DNA of 64,000 nt from Streptococcus sp. Marseille-Q0941 (GCF_943736975.1 NZ_CALSFO010000002.1:152925-216924); one strand, 5' to 3'; shown: positions 27,724-36,661, counted from the first letter of the stretch. The notes: generated by a model from the letters alone, not told the origin. Numbers and translations are program-made.

Positions 27724-27823
27724 AACCTTTAAAGCAGTCCAGAGAGGCAGCCAAGGTTAGACGGTGAAAGGGTGTATTCTACCCATTTTTCGTGGAACCT
27801 TGCTGTGGGCAGGTTCCTTTTTT
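27724..27823 (+). promoter_or_regulatory. PyrR-dependent attenuator leader of pyrF-pyrE
   Basis: AGTCCAGAGAGGC (27736-27748) is the PyrR RNA-binding box. It lies in the loop region of a stem formed by AACCTT (27724) and AAGGTT (27753). The same CAAGGTT (27752-27758) can instead pair with AACCTTG (27796-27802), which would break the terminator stem GGAACCTTG...GGTTCC (27794-27817) and its T run. These mutually exclusive pairings fit the known mechanism: UMP-bound PyrR holds the first stem and lets termination occur. Confidence 0.85.
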
Positions 27824-27860
27824 CATGCTCTCTAGCTCACAAAGGTAAAAGGAGAAAAGT

Positions 27861-28562
27861 ATGCGCGAATCTCGTCCGGTTATTGCTCTTGATTTTCCAA
27901 ATTTTGAGGCAGTCAAGGAATTTTTAGCCCTATTTCCAGCAGAGGAAAAGCTCTATGTTAAAGTTGGAATGGAGCTCTACTATGCCGAAGGTCCTGAAGT
28001 TGTCCGTTATTTGAAAGGCTTGGGACATAGTGTCTTTCTAGATCTCAAGCTCCATGATATTCCCAATACGGTCAAATCAGCCATGAAGGTCTTGTCTAAT
28101 TTGGGAGTTGACATGACCAATGTTCATGCAGCAGGTGGCGTAGAGATGATGAAAGCTGCGCGTGAAGGTCTTGGGGATCAAGCAAAATTGATTGCTGTTA
28201 CCCAGTTGACTTCAACGTCTGAGGAGCAAATGAGAGACTTTCAAAATATCCAAACCAGTCTTCAAGAATCTGTTATTCATTATGCTAAGAAAACTGCTGA
28301 AGCCGGTTTAGATGGTGTGGTTTGCTCAGCTCAGGAAGTGAAACTTATCAAAGAAGCTACTAGCCAAGACTTTATCTGTCTGACACCAGGCATTCGACCA
28401 GCTGGATCCGCTGTTGGAGACCAAAAACGGGTCATGACACCAGCAGATGCCTATCAAATTGGTAGTGACTATATCGTAGTTGGAAGACCAATCACTCAGG
28501 CCACTGATCCAGTAGCAGCTTATCATGCTATCAAGGATGAGTGGACACGAGACTGGAAATAA
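27861..28562 (+). CDS. pyrF: orotidine-5'-phosphate decarboxylase
   Basis: A 233-aa enzyme converting OMP to UMP, the last step of pyrimidine synthesis. The barrel shows IALDFPNFE, the lysine [10 protein letters not shown], the catalytic [12 protein letters not shown] (Asp-Lys-x-x-Asp array) and the phosphate site [10 protein letters not shown] with GRPITQA. Normal length. It lies directly after the PyrR attenuator and 31 nt before pyrE. AAAGGAG precedes the ATG. Confidence 0.97.
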   Translation: MRESRPVIALDFPNFEAVKEFLALFPAEEKLYVKVGMELYYAEGPEVVRYLKGLGHSVFLDLKLHDIPNTVKSAMKVLSNLGVDMTNVHAAGGVEMMKAAREGLGDQAKLIAVTQLTSTSEEQMRDFQNIQTSLQESVIHYAKKTAEAGLDGVVCSAQEVKLIKEATSQDFICLTPGIRPAGSAVGDQKRVMTPADAYQIGSDYIVVGRPITQATDPVAAYHAIKDEWTRDWK

Positions 28563-28593
28563 GAAACCATTTAAAAATACAAAGGAGAATCCC

Positions 28594-29226
28594 ATGACAC
28601 TTGCTAAAGACATTGCTAGCCATCTATTGAAAATTCAAGCCGTTTACCTCAAACCAGAAGAACCTTTTACTTGGGCATCAGGCATTAAGTCACCGATTTA
28701 TACAGACAACCGTGTAACGCTTGCATACCCAGAGACACGTACTTTGATTGAGAATGGTTTTGTAGAAGCCATCAAGGTAGAATTCCCTGAGGTAGAAGTG
28801 ATTGCAGGGACAGCGACAGCAGGTATCCCACACGGTGCCATCATCGCTGATAAGATGAATCTGCCATTTGCTTATATTCGTAGCAAACCAAAAGATCATG
28901 GTGCTGGAAACCAAATTGAAGGCCGTGTAGCCCAAGGTCAAAAGATGGTTGTTGTGGAAGACCTCATTTCAACTGGTGGTTCGGTTCTTGAGGCCGTAGC
29001 TGCTGCCAAACGTGAAGGAGCGGATGTTCTTGGAGTTGTGGCTATCTTCAGCTATCAATTACCAAAAGCAGATAAGAACTTTGCGGATGCTGGTGTCAAA
29101 CTAGTGACTCTTTCAAACTACAGTGAGCTCATTCACCTAGCCCAAGATGAAGGCTACATCACACCAGAAGGACTTGCTCTCCTCAAACGCTTTAAAGAAG
29201 ACCAAGAGAATTGGCAAAATGCTTAA
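28594..29226 (+). CDS. pyrE: orotate phosphoribosyltransferase
   Basis: A 210-aa enzyme joining orotate to PRPP to form OMP. The PRPP-binding motif [15 protein letters not shown] (~residue 118) and the flexible-loop lysines in [15 protein letters not shown] are visible, with the orotate-side [16 protein letters not shown]. The ATG at 28594 has AAAGGAG 6-7 nt upstream and gives the usual N-terminus; an in-frame ATG at 28525 lies inside pyrF. Co-transcribed with pyrF under PyrR control. Confidence 0.97.
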   Translation: MTLAKDIASHLLKIQAVYLKPEEPFTWASGIKSPIYTDNRVTLAYPETRTLIENGFVEAIKVEFPEVEVIAGTATAGIPHGAIIADKMNLPFAYIRSKPKDHGAGNQIEGRVAQGQKMVVVEDLISTGGSVLEAVAAAKREGADVLGVVAIFSYQLPKADKNFADAGVKLVTLSNYSELIHLAQDEGYITPEGLALLKRFKEDQENWQNA

Positions 29227-29234
29227 AACATAGA

Positions 29235-29269
29235 AAATCAGGTAGTCACAAGGATTACCTGATTTTTTT
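29235..29269 (+). terminator. terminator of pyrF-pyrE
   Basis: AATCAGGTA and TACCTGATT pair, followed by a run of T. Confidence 0.88.
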
Positions 29270-29356
29270 GAAAGGTCCAGGTAATCAGTTTGAAATTCCC
29301 AGACAGATTTTTTGAAAATTCTATGAAAAAGAGTTAAGATGCATGTGTAAAGAAAA

Positions 29357-29372
29357 AGGAAAGCGCTTACTC
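29357..29372 (+). promoter_or_regulatory. cre-like site upstream of lctO
   Basis: AGGAAAGCGCTTACTC keeps the AAGCG core and the W-W-W-C tract of the cre consensus with two mismatches. It is about 20 bp before the lctO start, where CcpA would block transcription. A clear -10 was not seen. Confidence 0.5.
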
Positions 29373-29389
29373 AAATAGGAGGAAATTTT

Positions 29390-30526
29390 ATGTCATATAA
29401 AACAAGCAATGCAGAAGGACCTGTAGATTTTATAAATACCTATGATTTGGAGCCTATGGCCCAACAAGTTATTCCTAAAGCTGCCTTTGGTTATATCGCT
29501 AGTGGAGCAGAGGACACTTTTACTTTGAGAGAGAATATCCGAGCTTTTAACCACAAACTCATTGTTCCTCGGACCTTATGTGATGTGGAAAACCCAAGCA
29601 CAGAGATTGAATTTGATGGTGAAAAACTATCTTCACCAATTATTATGGCACCTGTTGCAGCCCATAAACTAGCTAACGAGCAAGGAGAAGTTGCGACTGC
29701 GCGTGGAGTACACGAGTTCGGTTCACTCTATACAACTAGCTCCTACTCAACAGTTGACCTGCCAGAAATTTCTCAAGCCCTTCAAGGTACACCTCATTGG
29801 TTCCAATTCTACTTTAGTAAAGATGATGGCATTAACCGTCACATTATGGATCGCGTCAAGGCAGAAGGTTATAAGGCTATTGTCTTGACTGCCGATGCGA
29901 CAGTAGGAGGTAACCGTGAGGTCGACAAGCGCAATGGTTTTGTCTTCCCCGTTGGCATGCCTATCGTAGAAGAATACCTACCTCAAGGTGCTGGTAAGTC
30001 AATGGACTATGTCTATAAATCAGCCAAACAACGCCTATCTCCACGAGATGTAGAGTTTATCGCAGAATACTCAGGACTTCCTGTTTATGTCAAAGGTCCA
30101 CAATGCCGTGAAGACGTTGAACGCTCATTGGATGCAGGGGCTTCAGGTATTTGGGTAACCAACCACGGTGGTCGACAAATTGATGGTGGACCGGCTGCTT
30201 TTGACTCACTTCAAGAAGTGGCTGAAGCAGTGAATAATCGTGTGCCAATCGTTTTTGATTCTGGTGTTCGTCGTGGTCAGCACGTCTTTAAAGCCTTGGC
30301 TTCAGGAGCAGACTTGGTAGCTATTGGCCGCCCTGTTATCTATGGTTTGGCCCTTGGTGGTAGTGTTGGTGTGCGTCAAGTCTTTGAACACTTGAATGCA
30401 GAATTGAAGACAGTCATGCAATTATCTGGAACTCAGACTATTGAGGATGTCAAACACTTCAAACTCCGTCATAATCCATACAATCCAACCTTCCCAGTTG
30501 ATCCTCGTGACTTAAAATTGTATTGA
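29390..30526 (+). CDS. lctO: L-lactate oxidase
   Basis: A 378-aa FMN-dependent alpha-hydroxy-acid oxidase that turns lactate and oxygen into pyruvate and H2O2. FMN and substrate motifs are seen in PIIMAPVAAHKL, TTSSYSTVDLPEI, QFYFSKD, VLTADATVGGNREVD, VKGPQCRED, the active-site WVTNHGGRQIDGGPA and FDSGVRRGQHVFKAL. Length and the loop region match aerococcal/streptococcal lactate oxidase rather than lactate dehydrogenase. Together with spxB about 11 kb downstream it recycles lactate to acetyl phosphate and peroxide. AGGAGG precedes the ATG. Single gene with its own terminator. Confidence 0.94.
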   Translation: MSYKTSNAEGPVDFINTYDLEPMAQQVIPKAAFGYIASGAEDTFTLRENIRAFNHKLIVPRTLCDVENPSTEIEFDGEKLSSPIIMAPVAAHKLANEQGEVATARGVHEFGSLYTTSSYSTVDLPEISQALQGTPHWFQFYFSKDDGINRHIMDRVKAEGYKAIVLTADATVGGNREVDKRNGFVFPVGMPIVEEYLPQGAGKSMDYVYKSAKQRLSPRDVEFIAEYSGLPVYVKGPQCREDVERSLDAGASGIWVTNHGGRQIDGGPAAFDSLQEVAEAVNNRVPIVFDSGVRRGQHVFKALASGADLVAIGRPVIYGLALGGSVGVRQVFEHLNAELKTVMQLSGTQTIEDVKHFKLRHNPYNPTFPVDPRDLKLY

Positions 30527-30538
30527 TAAAACAGATTG

Positions 30539-30563
30539 CCTCCACTTGATGTGGAGGTTTTTA
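30539..30563 (+). terminator. terminator of lctO
   Basis: CCTCCAC and GTGGAGG pair around TTGAT, followed by T5. Confidence 0.85.
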
Positions 30564-30627
30564 TTCGTGTATAGAAAGATTAAATCGTTATCAGAAACTA
30601 TATAAATATATTTCCCAATCAAATATC

Positions 30628-30656
30628 TTGCTAGGACTTTCAATTTCTGTTATACT
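30628..30656 (+). promoter_or_regulatory. promoter of the first thiamine leader
   Basis: TTGCTA (30628) and TATACT (30651) are 17 bp apart, 24 bp before the TPP riboswitch. Confidence 0.75.
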
Positions 30657-30679
30657 GGTCCAGTAATAAAATAATAAAG

Positions 30680-30751
30680 ACATTTGGGGTGCTTTAAGCT
30701 GAGATGATACCCATTGAACCTGATACAGTTAAGACTGGCGAAGGGAAATGT
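30680..30751 (+). promoter_or_regulatory. TPP riboswitch (THI box) upstream of tenA
   Basis: The P1 stem ACATTT/AAATGT encloses GGGGTGC, GCTGAGATGATACCC and GAACCTGATACAGTTAA then GCGAAGGGAAA, the conserved TPP-sensing core. Upstream is a promoter and downstream a terminator hairpin, so control at transcription termination is likely. Confidence 0.95.
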
Positions 30752-30800
30752 GAAAAGGTTTTTTTCGTATGTTGAAGGAAACTGTCTAATCTTGTAAGGT

Positions 30801-30836
30801 AAACTCTAATTCTCGTTTGTAATTGGAGTTTTTTTG
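30801..30836 (+). terminator. expression-platform terminator of the first TPP leader
   Basis: AAACTCTAATT and AATTGGAGTTT pair, followed by T. It lies 50 nt after the riboswitch. Between it and tenA (30837-30990) is a second imperfect hairpin, AGGCTTGACGGCAAGTCT, and otherwise nothing recognisable. Confidence 0.8.
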
Positions 30837-30990
30837 TTTATCAAAAGAGGATAGGCTTGACGGCAAGTCTTTGGTAGCTCTCCGCAAATACCCTCGATAT
30901 TCTTTAAAAGTATCAAGTGGAATTACGATTTTGATTGGTATTTCTTGATATTTTATTGATTACTAAGGAGTAAAGAGAGGAAAAATAAAT

Positions 30991-31659
30991 ATGGAAACAC
31001 AAGACTATGCATTTCAGCCAGGTTTGACTGTTGGAGAATTATTAAAAAGCAGTCAGAAGGATTGGCAGTCTGCAATCAATCATCGTTTTGTTAAGGAACT
31101 TTTTGCAGGGACAATTGAGAATAAGGTCTTAAAAGACTACCTGATTCAAGATTATCATTTCTTTGATGCCTTCTTATCCATGCTGGGAGCTTGTGTAGCT
31201 CACGCAGACCAGCTTGAATCCAAACTTCGTTTTGCCAAGCAACTAGGCTTTCTTGAAGCAGATGAAGACGGCTATTTCCAAAAGGCTTTCAAAGAGTTAA
31301 AAGTAGCAGAGAATGACTATCTAGAAGTGACCTTGCACCCTGTGACAAAAGCCTTTCAGGAGCTAATGTATTCTGCTGTGGCTTCATCAGACTATGCTCA
31401 TCTTTTGGTCATGCTGGTCATTGCAGAAGGTCTCTATTTAGATTGGGGTTCTAAAGATTTGCCTCTACCTGAAGCCTATATTCATTTTGAATGGATCAAT
31501 CTCCACAGAGGTCCTTTCTTTGCAGAGTGGGTTCAATTTCTGGTTGACGAACTCAATCGTGTCGGGGAAGGTCGAGAAGATTTGACAGAACTTCAGCAAC
31601 GCTGGGATCAAGCAGTTGCTTTAGAATTAGCCTTTTTTGATATTGGTTATGAATTATAG
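30991..31659 (+). CDS. tenA: TenA-family protein, apparently of the Glu-type (TenA_E)
   Basis: A 222-aa all-helical protein of the TenA/THI-4 family, which hydrolyses aminopyrimidine degradation products of thiamine to recover HMP. Family features are YLIQDYHFFDAFLSMLG (~residues 50-66) and the C-terminal FEWINLHRGPFFAEW region. At the position where classical TenA has its active-site Cys the sequence is VIAEGLYLDWG, with Glu and no Cys, as in the TenA_E subgroup. The exact reaction may therefore differ from the second copy at 34638. It is a single gene under its own TPP riboswitch; AGAGAGG is the likely ribosome site. Confidence 0.85.
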   Translation: METQDYAFQPGLTVGELLKSSQKDWQSAINHRFVKELFAGTIENKVLKDYLIQDYHFFDAFLSMLGACVAHADQLESKLRFAKQLGFLEADEDGYFQKAFKELKVAENDYLEVTLHPVTKAFQELMYSAVASSDYAHLLVMLVIAEGLYLDWGSKDLPLPEAYIHFEWINLHRGPFFAEWVQFLVDELNRVGEGREDLTELQQRWDQAVALELAFFDIGYEL

Positions 31660-31734
31660 GACAGATTCAATACTTTTATGTAGATTAAAAGAATTAACAA
31701 ACAAACTATATAAATATATTTCCAGTCAAATATC

Positions 31735-31763
31735 TTGCTAGGGCTTTCAAATTCTGTTATACT
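31735..31763 (+). promoter_or_regulatory. promoter of the second thiamine leader
   Basis: TTGCTA (31735) and TATACT (31758) with 17 bp spacing; sequence almost the same as the first thiamine promoter. Confidence 0.75.
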
Positions 31764-31786
31764 GGTTCAGTAATAAAATAATAAAG

Positions 31787-31858
31787 ACATTTGGGGTGCT
31801 TTAGGCTGAGATGATACCCATTGAACCTGATACAGTTAATACTGGCGAAGGGAAATGT
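31787..31858 (+). promoter_or_regulatory. TPP riboswitch upstream of the ykoE operon
   Basis: Same core as the copy at 30680 with only two differences in 72 nt (AAGCTGAG to AGGCTGAG and GTTAAG to GTTAAT). The P1 stem ACATTT/AAATGT is kept. Confidence 0.95.
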
Positions 31859-31907
31859 GAAAAGGTTTTTTTCGTATGTCGAAAAGAACTGTCTAATCTT
31901 GTAAGCT

Positions 31908-31944
31908 AAACTCTAATTCTCGTTTGTAATTGGAGTTTTTTTGT
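31908..31944 (+). terminator. expression-platform terminator of the second TPP leader
   Basis: AAACTCTAATT and AATTGGAGTTT pair, followed by T; identical to the first leader. A further hairpin AGGCTTGACGGCAAGCCT follows before ykoE. Confidence 0.8.
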
Positions 31945-32028
31945 TTATCAAAAGAGGATAGGCTTGACGGCAAGCCTTTCGGTAGCTCTCCTTGAATGCC
32001 CCACTTTTCTTTAAAAAAGGAGTTTTTT

Positions 32029-32589
32029 ATGTTGAAAAAATGGCAGTTAAAAGATGTTATCTTGCTTGCTTTCTTGTCTATCTTTTTTGGTGGCGTTTTT
32101 GTGGGATCCGGCTATCTATTTGATATCCTTACACTGATTTTAGCGCCTCTTGGTTTACAGGCTTTTGCCAATGAAATCCTCTTTGGTCTCTGGTGTATGG
32201 CTGCGCCCATTGCTGCCATCTTTGTTCCAAGAGTCGGAAGTGCAACGATTGGAGAAGTGCTAGCTGCGCTTGCTGAAGTCCTTTATGGTAGCCAATTCGG
32301 TCTAGGCGCTCTTTTGTCCGGCTTGGTTCAAGGGTTGGGAAGTGAATTTGGCTTTCTTGTGACCAAGAATCGTTATGAAAGTTGGCTCTCTCTAACTGCT
32401 AATAGTATTGGGATTACCCTTTTTAGCTTTGTCTATGAATACATTAAATTAGGTTACTATGCCTTCTCCCTTCCTTTTGTCCTTTCCTTGCTGGTGGTGC
32501 GTTTTATTTCCGTCTTTTTCTTCTGTACCATCTTGGTTCGTGCCATTGTCAAACTCTATCATCAGTTTGCAGCTGGAGGAAAGGCATAG
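32029..32589 (+). CDS. ykoE: ECF transporter S component for a thiamine precursor (YkoE-type)
   Basis: A 186-aa integral membrane protein with about five or six hydrophobic segments and the conserved-looking EILFGLWCMAAPIAA and GEVLAALAEVLYGSQFG. This matches YkoE, the substrate-binding subunit of a group of ECF importers linked to HMP/thiamine. The ATG at 32029 follows AAGGAG by 6 nt; an earlier in-frame ATG at 31996 has no ribosome site. The gene begins a TPP-regulated operon with its ATPase and T component next. Confidence 0.85.
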   Translation: MLKKWQLKDVILLAFLSIFFGGVFVGSGYLFDILTLILAPLGLQAFANEILFGLWCMAAPIAAIFVPRVGSATIGEVLAALAEVLYGSQFGLGALLSGLVQGLGSEFGFLVTKNRYESWLSLTANSIGITLFSFVYEYIKLGYYAFSLPFVLSLLVVRFISVFFFCTILVRAIVKLYHQFAAGGKA

Positions 32590-33975
32590 ATGGGGCTGGA
32601 ATTAAGAGGGATTCAATCCCCAATCTTTTCGGAGCCGATTGATTTTACTTTTCATGCGCAAGCTTTTACCTTGTTAGTCGGGAGAAGTGGTTCAGGAAAA
32701 TCCAGCCTCTTTCAAGTCATTGCCCAAGTCAGTTCTCTTCCCTATAGTGGTCAAGTTCTGATAGATAGGAGCGAGGTCAGTCAGCTTTCTATCGTCGAAC
32801 GTGTCCAGACAGTTGGGATTCTCTTTCAAAATCCCAATCATCAATTTACCATGGAGAACTTGTTTGAGGAGCTGGTTTTTACCTTGGAGAATATCGGCCA
32901 TCCTGTTCAGGAAATTGATTCTAAAATAGCAGAGGTTGTTCGGCAATGTCGTTGCGAGCCAATCTTGCACCGTCCCATCCATCACTTATCAGGTGGGGAA
33001 AAGCAAAAAGCTGCGCTGGCTGTTCTCTTTGCCATGAATCCTAGGGTCTATCTCTTGGATGAGCCCTTCGCTTCCATTGATCGAAAGAGTAGGCTAGAGA
33101 TATTGGAGATTCTAAAAGAGTTGTCCTCTAATGGGAAGACAGTCATCCTGTGCGACCATGATTTAACGGACTATGAAGCCTATATCGACCATATGGTGGA
33201 GCTAAGAGACGGCCAACTAAGGGAAGTGTTTCAAATTCCTTGCTCTGAGATGACAGAGGTTGCTTCAAAGGAAGTTGCTTCTAGCCCAGAACTGTTTCAT
33301 ATGGACCGTATGACTTGTGAGCTGGAAAATCGCCCCCTCTTTTCAATTGCGGATTTTACATTTTACCAAGGAATTTCCTGTATCTTGGGTGACAATGGTG
33401 TCGGGAAATCAACCCTCTTTCGCTCCATTCTTCAATTTCAGAAGTATAAGGGGCGTATTACTTGGAAGGGGGTAGTCCTGAAAAGGAAAAAGAGTTTGTA
33501 TCGTGACCTGACGGGTGTTGTTCAGGAGGCTGAGAAGCAGTTTATCCGAGTCAGTCTGCGAGAAGAACTGCAATTAGATAGCTCAGACTCTGAAAGAAAT
33601 CAGCGGATTCTCCAAGCTTTACGATATTTTAGTTTGGAGCAGGCGCTTGATAAGAGTCCCTATCAATTAAGTGGTGGCCAGCAAAAGATTCTTCAGCTCT
33701 TGACTATCTTGACTAGTAAGGCCTCTGTGATCTTGCTAGATGAACCTTTTGCAGGTTTGGATGATAGAGCTTGCCATTATTTTTGTCAGTGGATTGTGGA
33801 GGAGAGAAATCAAGGAAGAAGTTTTCTGATCATTAGCCATCGTTTAGATCCCTTGATCTCTGTGGTCGATTATTGGATCGAGATGACTAGTGAGGGTCTC
33901 AGCCACCTTCAAGAAGTGACTATCAGCAAACCTCTCCCATCTCTAAACAATGATACTCTAGGGGAGGTGAGGTAG
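32590..33975 (+). CDS. ykoD: ECF transporter double ATPase (YkoD-type)
   Basis: A 461-aa protein with two ABC ATPase domains in one chain. Domain 1 has Walker A GRSGSGKSS (~32), signature LSGGEKQ and Walker B YLLDEPF. Domain 2 has GDNGVGKST (~271), LSGGQQK and ILLDEPF. Both Walker B motifs keep the catalytic Glu. It powers the importer formed with YkoE and YkoC. The start codon directly follows the ykoE stop. Confidence 0.9.
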   Translation: MGLELRGIQSPIFSEPIDFTFHAQAFTLLVGRSGSGKSSLFQVIAQVSSLPYSGQVLIDRSEVSQLSIVERVQTVGILFQNPNHQFTMENLFEELVFTLENIGHPVQEIDSKIAEVVRQCRCEPILHRPIHHLSGGEKQKAALAVLFAMNPRVYLLDEPFASIDRKSRLEILEILKELSSNGKTVILCDHDLTDYEAYIDHMVELRDGQLREVFQIPCSEMTEVASKEVASSPELFHMDRMTCELENRPLFSIADFTFYQGISCILGDNGVGKSTLFRSILQFQKYKGRITWKGVVLKRKKSLYRDLTGVVQEAEKQFIRVSLREELQLDSSDSERNQRILQALRYFSLEQALDKSPYQLSGGQQKILQLLTILTSKASVILLDEPFAGLDDRACHYFCQWIVEERNQGRSFLIISHRLDPLISVVDYWIEMTSEGLSHLQEVTISKPLPSLNNDTLGEVR

Positions 33976-33976
33976 T

Positions 33977-34627
33977 ATGGTCAAAGTAGCAACCAAGACA
34001 CCAGTTATCAGCCTCTTCTTTCTAATTTTATCCTTGGAAACATCCTTCATTCCCTCGATTGCTCTTAATCTTTCGGTAGTCGCATTTTGCATACTCTTTT
34101 TATTCTATTACCGTCGATTTAAAGTATTGGCTTGGATGATTGTGCTTGCCATTTTGCCCTCCTTGACTAACTATTGGGCAGTACAGTTACATGGGGATGC
34201 TTCGCAGGCAGTGATGCTTGGAACGAGGGCCTTTGTGACGGTTTGTATCGGTCTTGTCTTTGTTTCTAGTATTTCCCTAAAAGAGCTTCTCTTGTACTTG
34301 GCTCAAAAGGGGTTATCGCGTTCTTGGGCCTATGCCTTAATTGTGGTATTCAATGCCTTTCCCCTCATTCAACAGGAAATCAAGTCCCTCAAAGAAGCTT
34401 GCCTATTACGTGGTCAAGAACTGCATGTTTGGTCTCCCTTGATTTACAGTAAGGTTCTGATGACGGTTTTTAGGTGGTGCCATCTTTACCTGAGAGCTCT
34501 ATCTGCGCACGGATATGACGAACATGCACAGTTGGAGAATAGCTATCGGACTTTTTATATTTCTCAAAGGACAAAATTAGTCTACCTACTTTTCTTTTTA
34601 TTGCTTCAAACCAGTTTATTTCTATAA
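33977..34627 (+). CDS. ykoC: ECF transporter T component (YkoC-type)
   Basis: A 216-aa membrane protein with about four to five hydrophobic segments. The EcfT-type coupling motif with Ala-Arg-Gly-like sequence appears as EACLLRGQEL and a second one as RALSAHGYDEHA, which touch the ATPases. Starts 1 nt after ykoD. Transmembrane coupling subunit of the same importer. Confidence 0.85.
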   Translation: MVKVATKTPVISLFFLILSLETSFIPSIALNLSVVAFCILFLFYYRRFKVLAWMIVLAILPSLTNYWAVQLHGDASQAVMLGTRAFVTVCIGLVFVSSISLKELLLYLAQKGLSRSWAYALIVVFNAFPLIQQEIKSLKEACLLRGQELHVWSPLIYSKVLMTVFRWCHLYLRALSAHGYDEHAQLENSYRTFYISQRTKLVYLLFFLLLQTSLFL

Positions 34628-34637
34628 AGGAGTTATT

Positions 34638-35330
34638 ATGGAATTTACAGATATTGCGATGGAATTATCCAAGGAAGCTTGGCAGGCTTCTTTTCAGCAT
34701 CCCTTTGTTTTACAGTTACAAGAGGGAACGTTAGAACCTTCTATTTTCCGCTATTATTTAATTCAGGATGCTTATTACCTGAAGTCTTTTTCAGAAGCCT
34801 ATCACCTCTTGGCTGATAAGACTTCAAACGAGGAGATGAAAAGACTCTTGAAACAAAATGCTCAGAGTCTAGTGGAGGGTGAATTATTTATCCGCCAACA
34901 ATTTTTCAAGGAATTAGGAATCAGTGACCAGGAAATGGAGCAACATCCAATCGCTCCAACCTGTTATCATTACATTTCTCATATTTATCGACAGTTTGCA
35001 GAGCCAAACTTGGGCATTGCTTTTGCTAGTTTGCTCCCATGTCCTTGGTTATACCATGATTTGGGCAAGGCACTTAATCGTAAACCATCACCGAATCCTC
35101 TTTATCAACAGTGGATTGAAACCTATATCACCGATGAGTTAGAACAGCAGATTAAAGAGGAAGAAGCGCTGGTCAATCAGCTCTATAGAGAAAGCAACGA
35201 GACGGACAAACAAAAAATGCTAGAGGCCTTCCACAGAAGTGTCCACATGGAAGCCAAGTTTTGGGACATGGCTTACCAACACCAAACATGGACGAGTGAT
35301 TTGCATTCCTTAGAAAAAGAGAAGAAATAG
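34638..35330 (+). CDS. tenA: TenA-family aminopyrimidine aminohydrolase (Cys-type)
   Basis: A 230-aa second TenA protein. FRYYLIQDAYYLKSF and the C-terminal FHRSVHMEAKFWDMAY are family features. The active-site Cys is present in ASLLPCPWLYHDLG (~residue 137), unlike the first copy. It should convert 4-amino-5-aminomethyl-2-methylpyrimidine to HMP for thiamine salvage. It lies between the importer genes and thiW in a TPP-controlled operon. AAAGGAG precedes the ATG. Confidence 0.9.
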   Translation: MEFTDIAMELSKEAWQASFQHPFVLQLQEGTLEPSIFRYYLIQDAYYLKSFSEAYHLLADKTSNEEMKRLLKQNAQSLVEGELFIRQQFFKELGISDQEMEQHPIAPTCYHYISHIYRQFAEPNLGIAFASLLPCPWLYHDLGKALNRKPSPNPLYQQWIETYITDELEQQIKEEEALVNQLYRESNETDKQKMLEAFHRSVHMEAKFWDMAYQHQTWTSDLHSLEKEKK

Positions 35331-35333
35331 AAA

Positions 35334-35858
35334 ATGAGAAACCACCGACTTCAAGTTCACAAATTAACCGTTTTATCCATGATGATTGCCCTTGATGTTG
35401 TTCTGACACCCATCTTTCGAATTGAAGGGATGGCACCGATGTCTAGTGTGGTCAACATTCTTGCAGGGATCTTAATGGGACCTGCTTATTCCTTGGTCAT
35501 GGCTACAGTCACAGCCTTTATCCGTATGTCTACTCAAGGCATTCCCCCTTTGGCCCTAACAGGAGCTACTTTTGGAGCCCTCCTTGCAGGTCTCTTTTAT
35601 AAGTACGGTCGAAAATTTCACTATTCTGCCCTAGGAGAAATCTTGGGAACAGGGGTTATCGGTTCTATTGTTTCCTATCCTGTCATGGTTCTCTTTACTG
35701 GATCTGCGGCCAAGCTCAGCTGGTTTATCTATACTCCGAGATTTTTCGGAGCAACCTTGATCGGTACAGCCATAGCTTTCCTCGCCTTTCGATTTTTGAT
35801 CAAACAGGAATTCTTTAAAAAAGTGCAGGGATATTTCTTTGGAGAAAGGTTAGACTGA
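35334..35858 (+). CDS. thiW: ECF transporter S component, ThiW family (thiazole)
   Basis: A 174-aa membrane protein with about five hydrophobic segments. [28 protein letters not shown] and the [13 protein letters not shown] segment are typical of ThiW, thought to import hydroxyethylthiazole. It lies 3 nt after tenA2 and overlaps thiM by 1 nt, beside the kinase that would trap the imported thiazole. Confidence 0.88.
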   Translation: MRNHRLQVHKLTVLSMMIALDVVLTPIFRIEGMAPMSSVVNILAGILMGPAYSLVMATVTAFIRMSTQGIPPLALTGATFGALLAGLFYKYGRKFHYSALGEILGTGVIGSIVSYPVMVLFTGSAAKLSWFIYTPRFFGATLIGTAIAFLAFRFLIKQEFFKKVQGYFFGERLD

Positions 35859-36661
35859 TGCAGAAATTGACAAATCCTTTCCCTCTGGCAACCAGTTCCT
35901 TGATTCACTGTATTACCAATGAGATTTCTTGTGAGATGCTGGCTAATGGCATTTTGGCTCTGGGATGCAAACCAGTCATGGCAGATGATCCTCGTGAGGT
36001 TCTTGATTTTACTAAGCAAAGCCAGGCTCTCTTCATCAATTTGGGGCATTTGTCAGCTGATAAGGAGAAAGCAATCCGTACGGCAACTACTTATGCAAAC
36101 CAAGCTTCTCTCCCAATGGTAGTAGATGCGGTTGGTGTATCAGCGTCACCCATTCGTAAGGGACTAGTCAGAGATCTTTTAGAATACAAGCCCACAGTCC
36201 TTAAAGGAAATATGTCGGAAATCCGAAGTCTTGTTGGTTTAAAGCACCACGGAGTTGGAGTTGATGCTAGTGCTAAAGATCAAGAAACTAAGGATTTGCT
36301 TCAAGTTTTGAAAGACTGGTGTCAGACCCATCCTGGTATGTCATTCTTAGTCACTGGACCCAAGGACCTCATCGTTTCGGAGAACCAGGTTGCAATATTG
36401 GGAAATGGCTGTGACGAATTGGACTGGATAACAGGGACAGGAGACCTGGTTGGTGCCTTGACAGCCGTTTTTCTCAGCCAAGGAAAGACCGCCTTTGAAG
36501 CTTCTTGCCTAGCGGTCTCTTATCTTAATATCGCTGCTGAGAGAATTCTTGTTCAAGGAATGGGATTGGAAGATTTTCGTTACCAAGTTCTCAATCAACT
36601 CTCTCTCCTAAAAAGAGACGAAAATTGGCTAGAAGCCATCAAAGGAGATTTTTATGAATAG
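35858..36661 (+). CDS. thiM: hydroxyethylthiazole kinase
   Basis: A 267-aa kinase phosphorylating hydroxyethylthiazole for thiamine synthesis. [19 protein letters not shown], the phosphate motif VLKGNMSEI and the anion-hole/catalytic [10 protein letters not shown] (~residue 190; usually TGTGCxxxA, Cys here replaced by Asp) are seen. The overlap with thiW and with thiE (8 nt) shows tight coupling. Length is normal. Confidence 0.93.
   Translation: MQKLTNPFPLATSSLIHCITNEISCEMLANGILALGCKPVMADDPREVLDFTKQSQALFINLGHLSADKEKAIRTATTYANQASLPMVVDAVGVSASPIRKGLVRDLLEYKPTVLKGNMSEIRSLVGLKHHGVGVDASAKDQETKDLLQVLKDWCQTHPGMSFLVTGPKDLIVSENQVAILGNGCDELDWITGTGDLVGALTAVFLSQGKTAFEASCLAVSYLNIAAERILVQGMGLEDFRYQVLNQLSLLKRDENWLEAIKGDFYE

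Larger units (their letters stand above)
30590..31990 (+). repeat. direct duplication of a ~300-bp thiamine leader (about 30595-30890 and 31695-31995)
   Basis: Promoter, TPP riboswitch, spacer, terminator and downstream hairpin are present twice in the same order, about 90% or more identical, separated by tenA. The copies diverge just before each gene. A segmental duplication placed two transcription units under the same signal. Confidence 0.85.
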
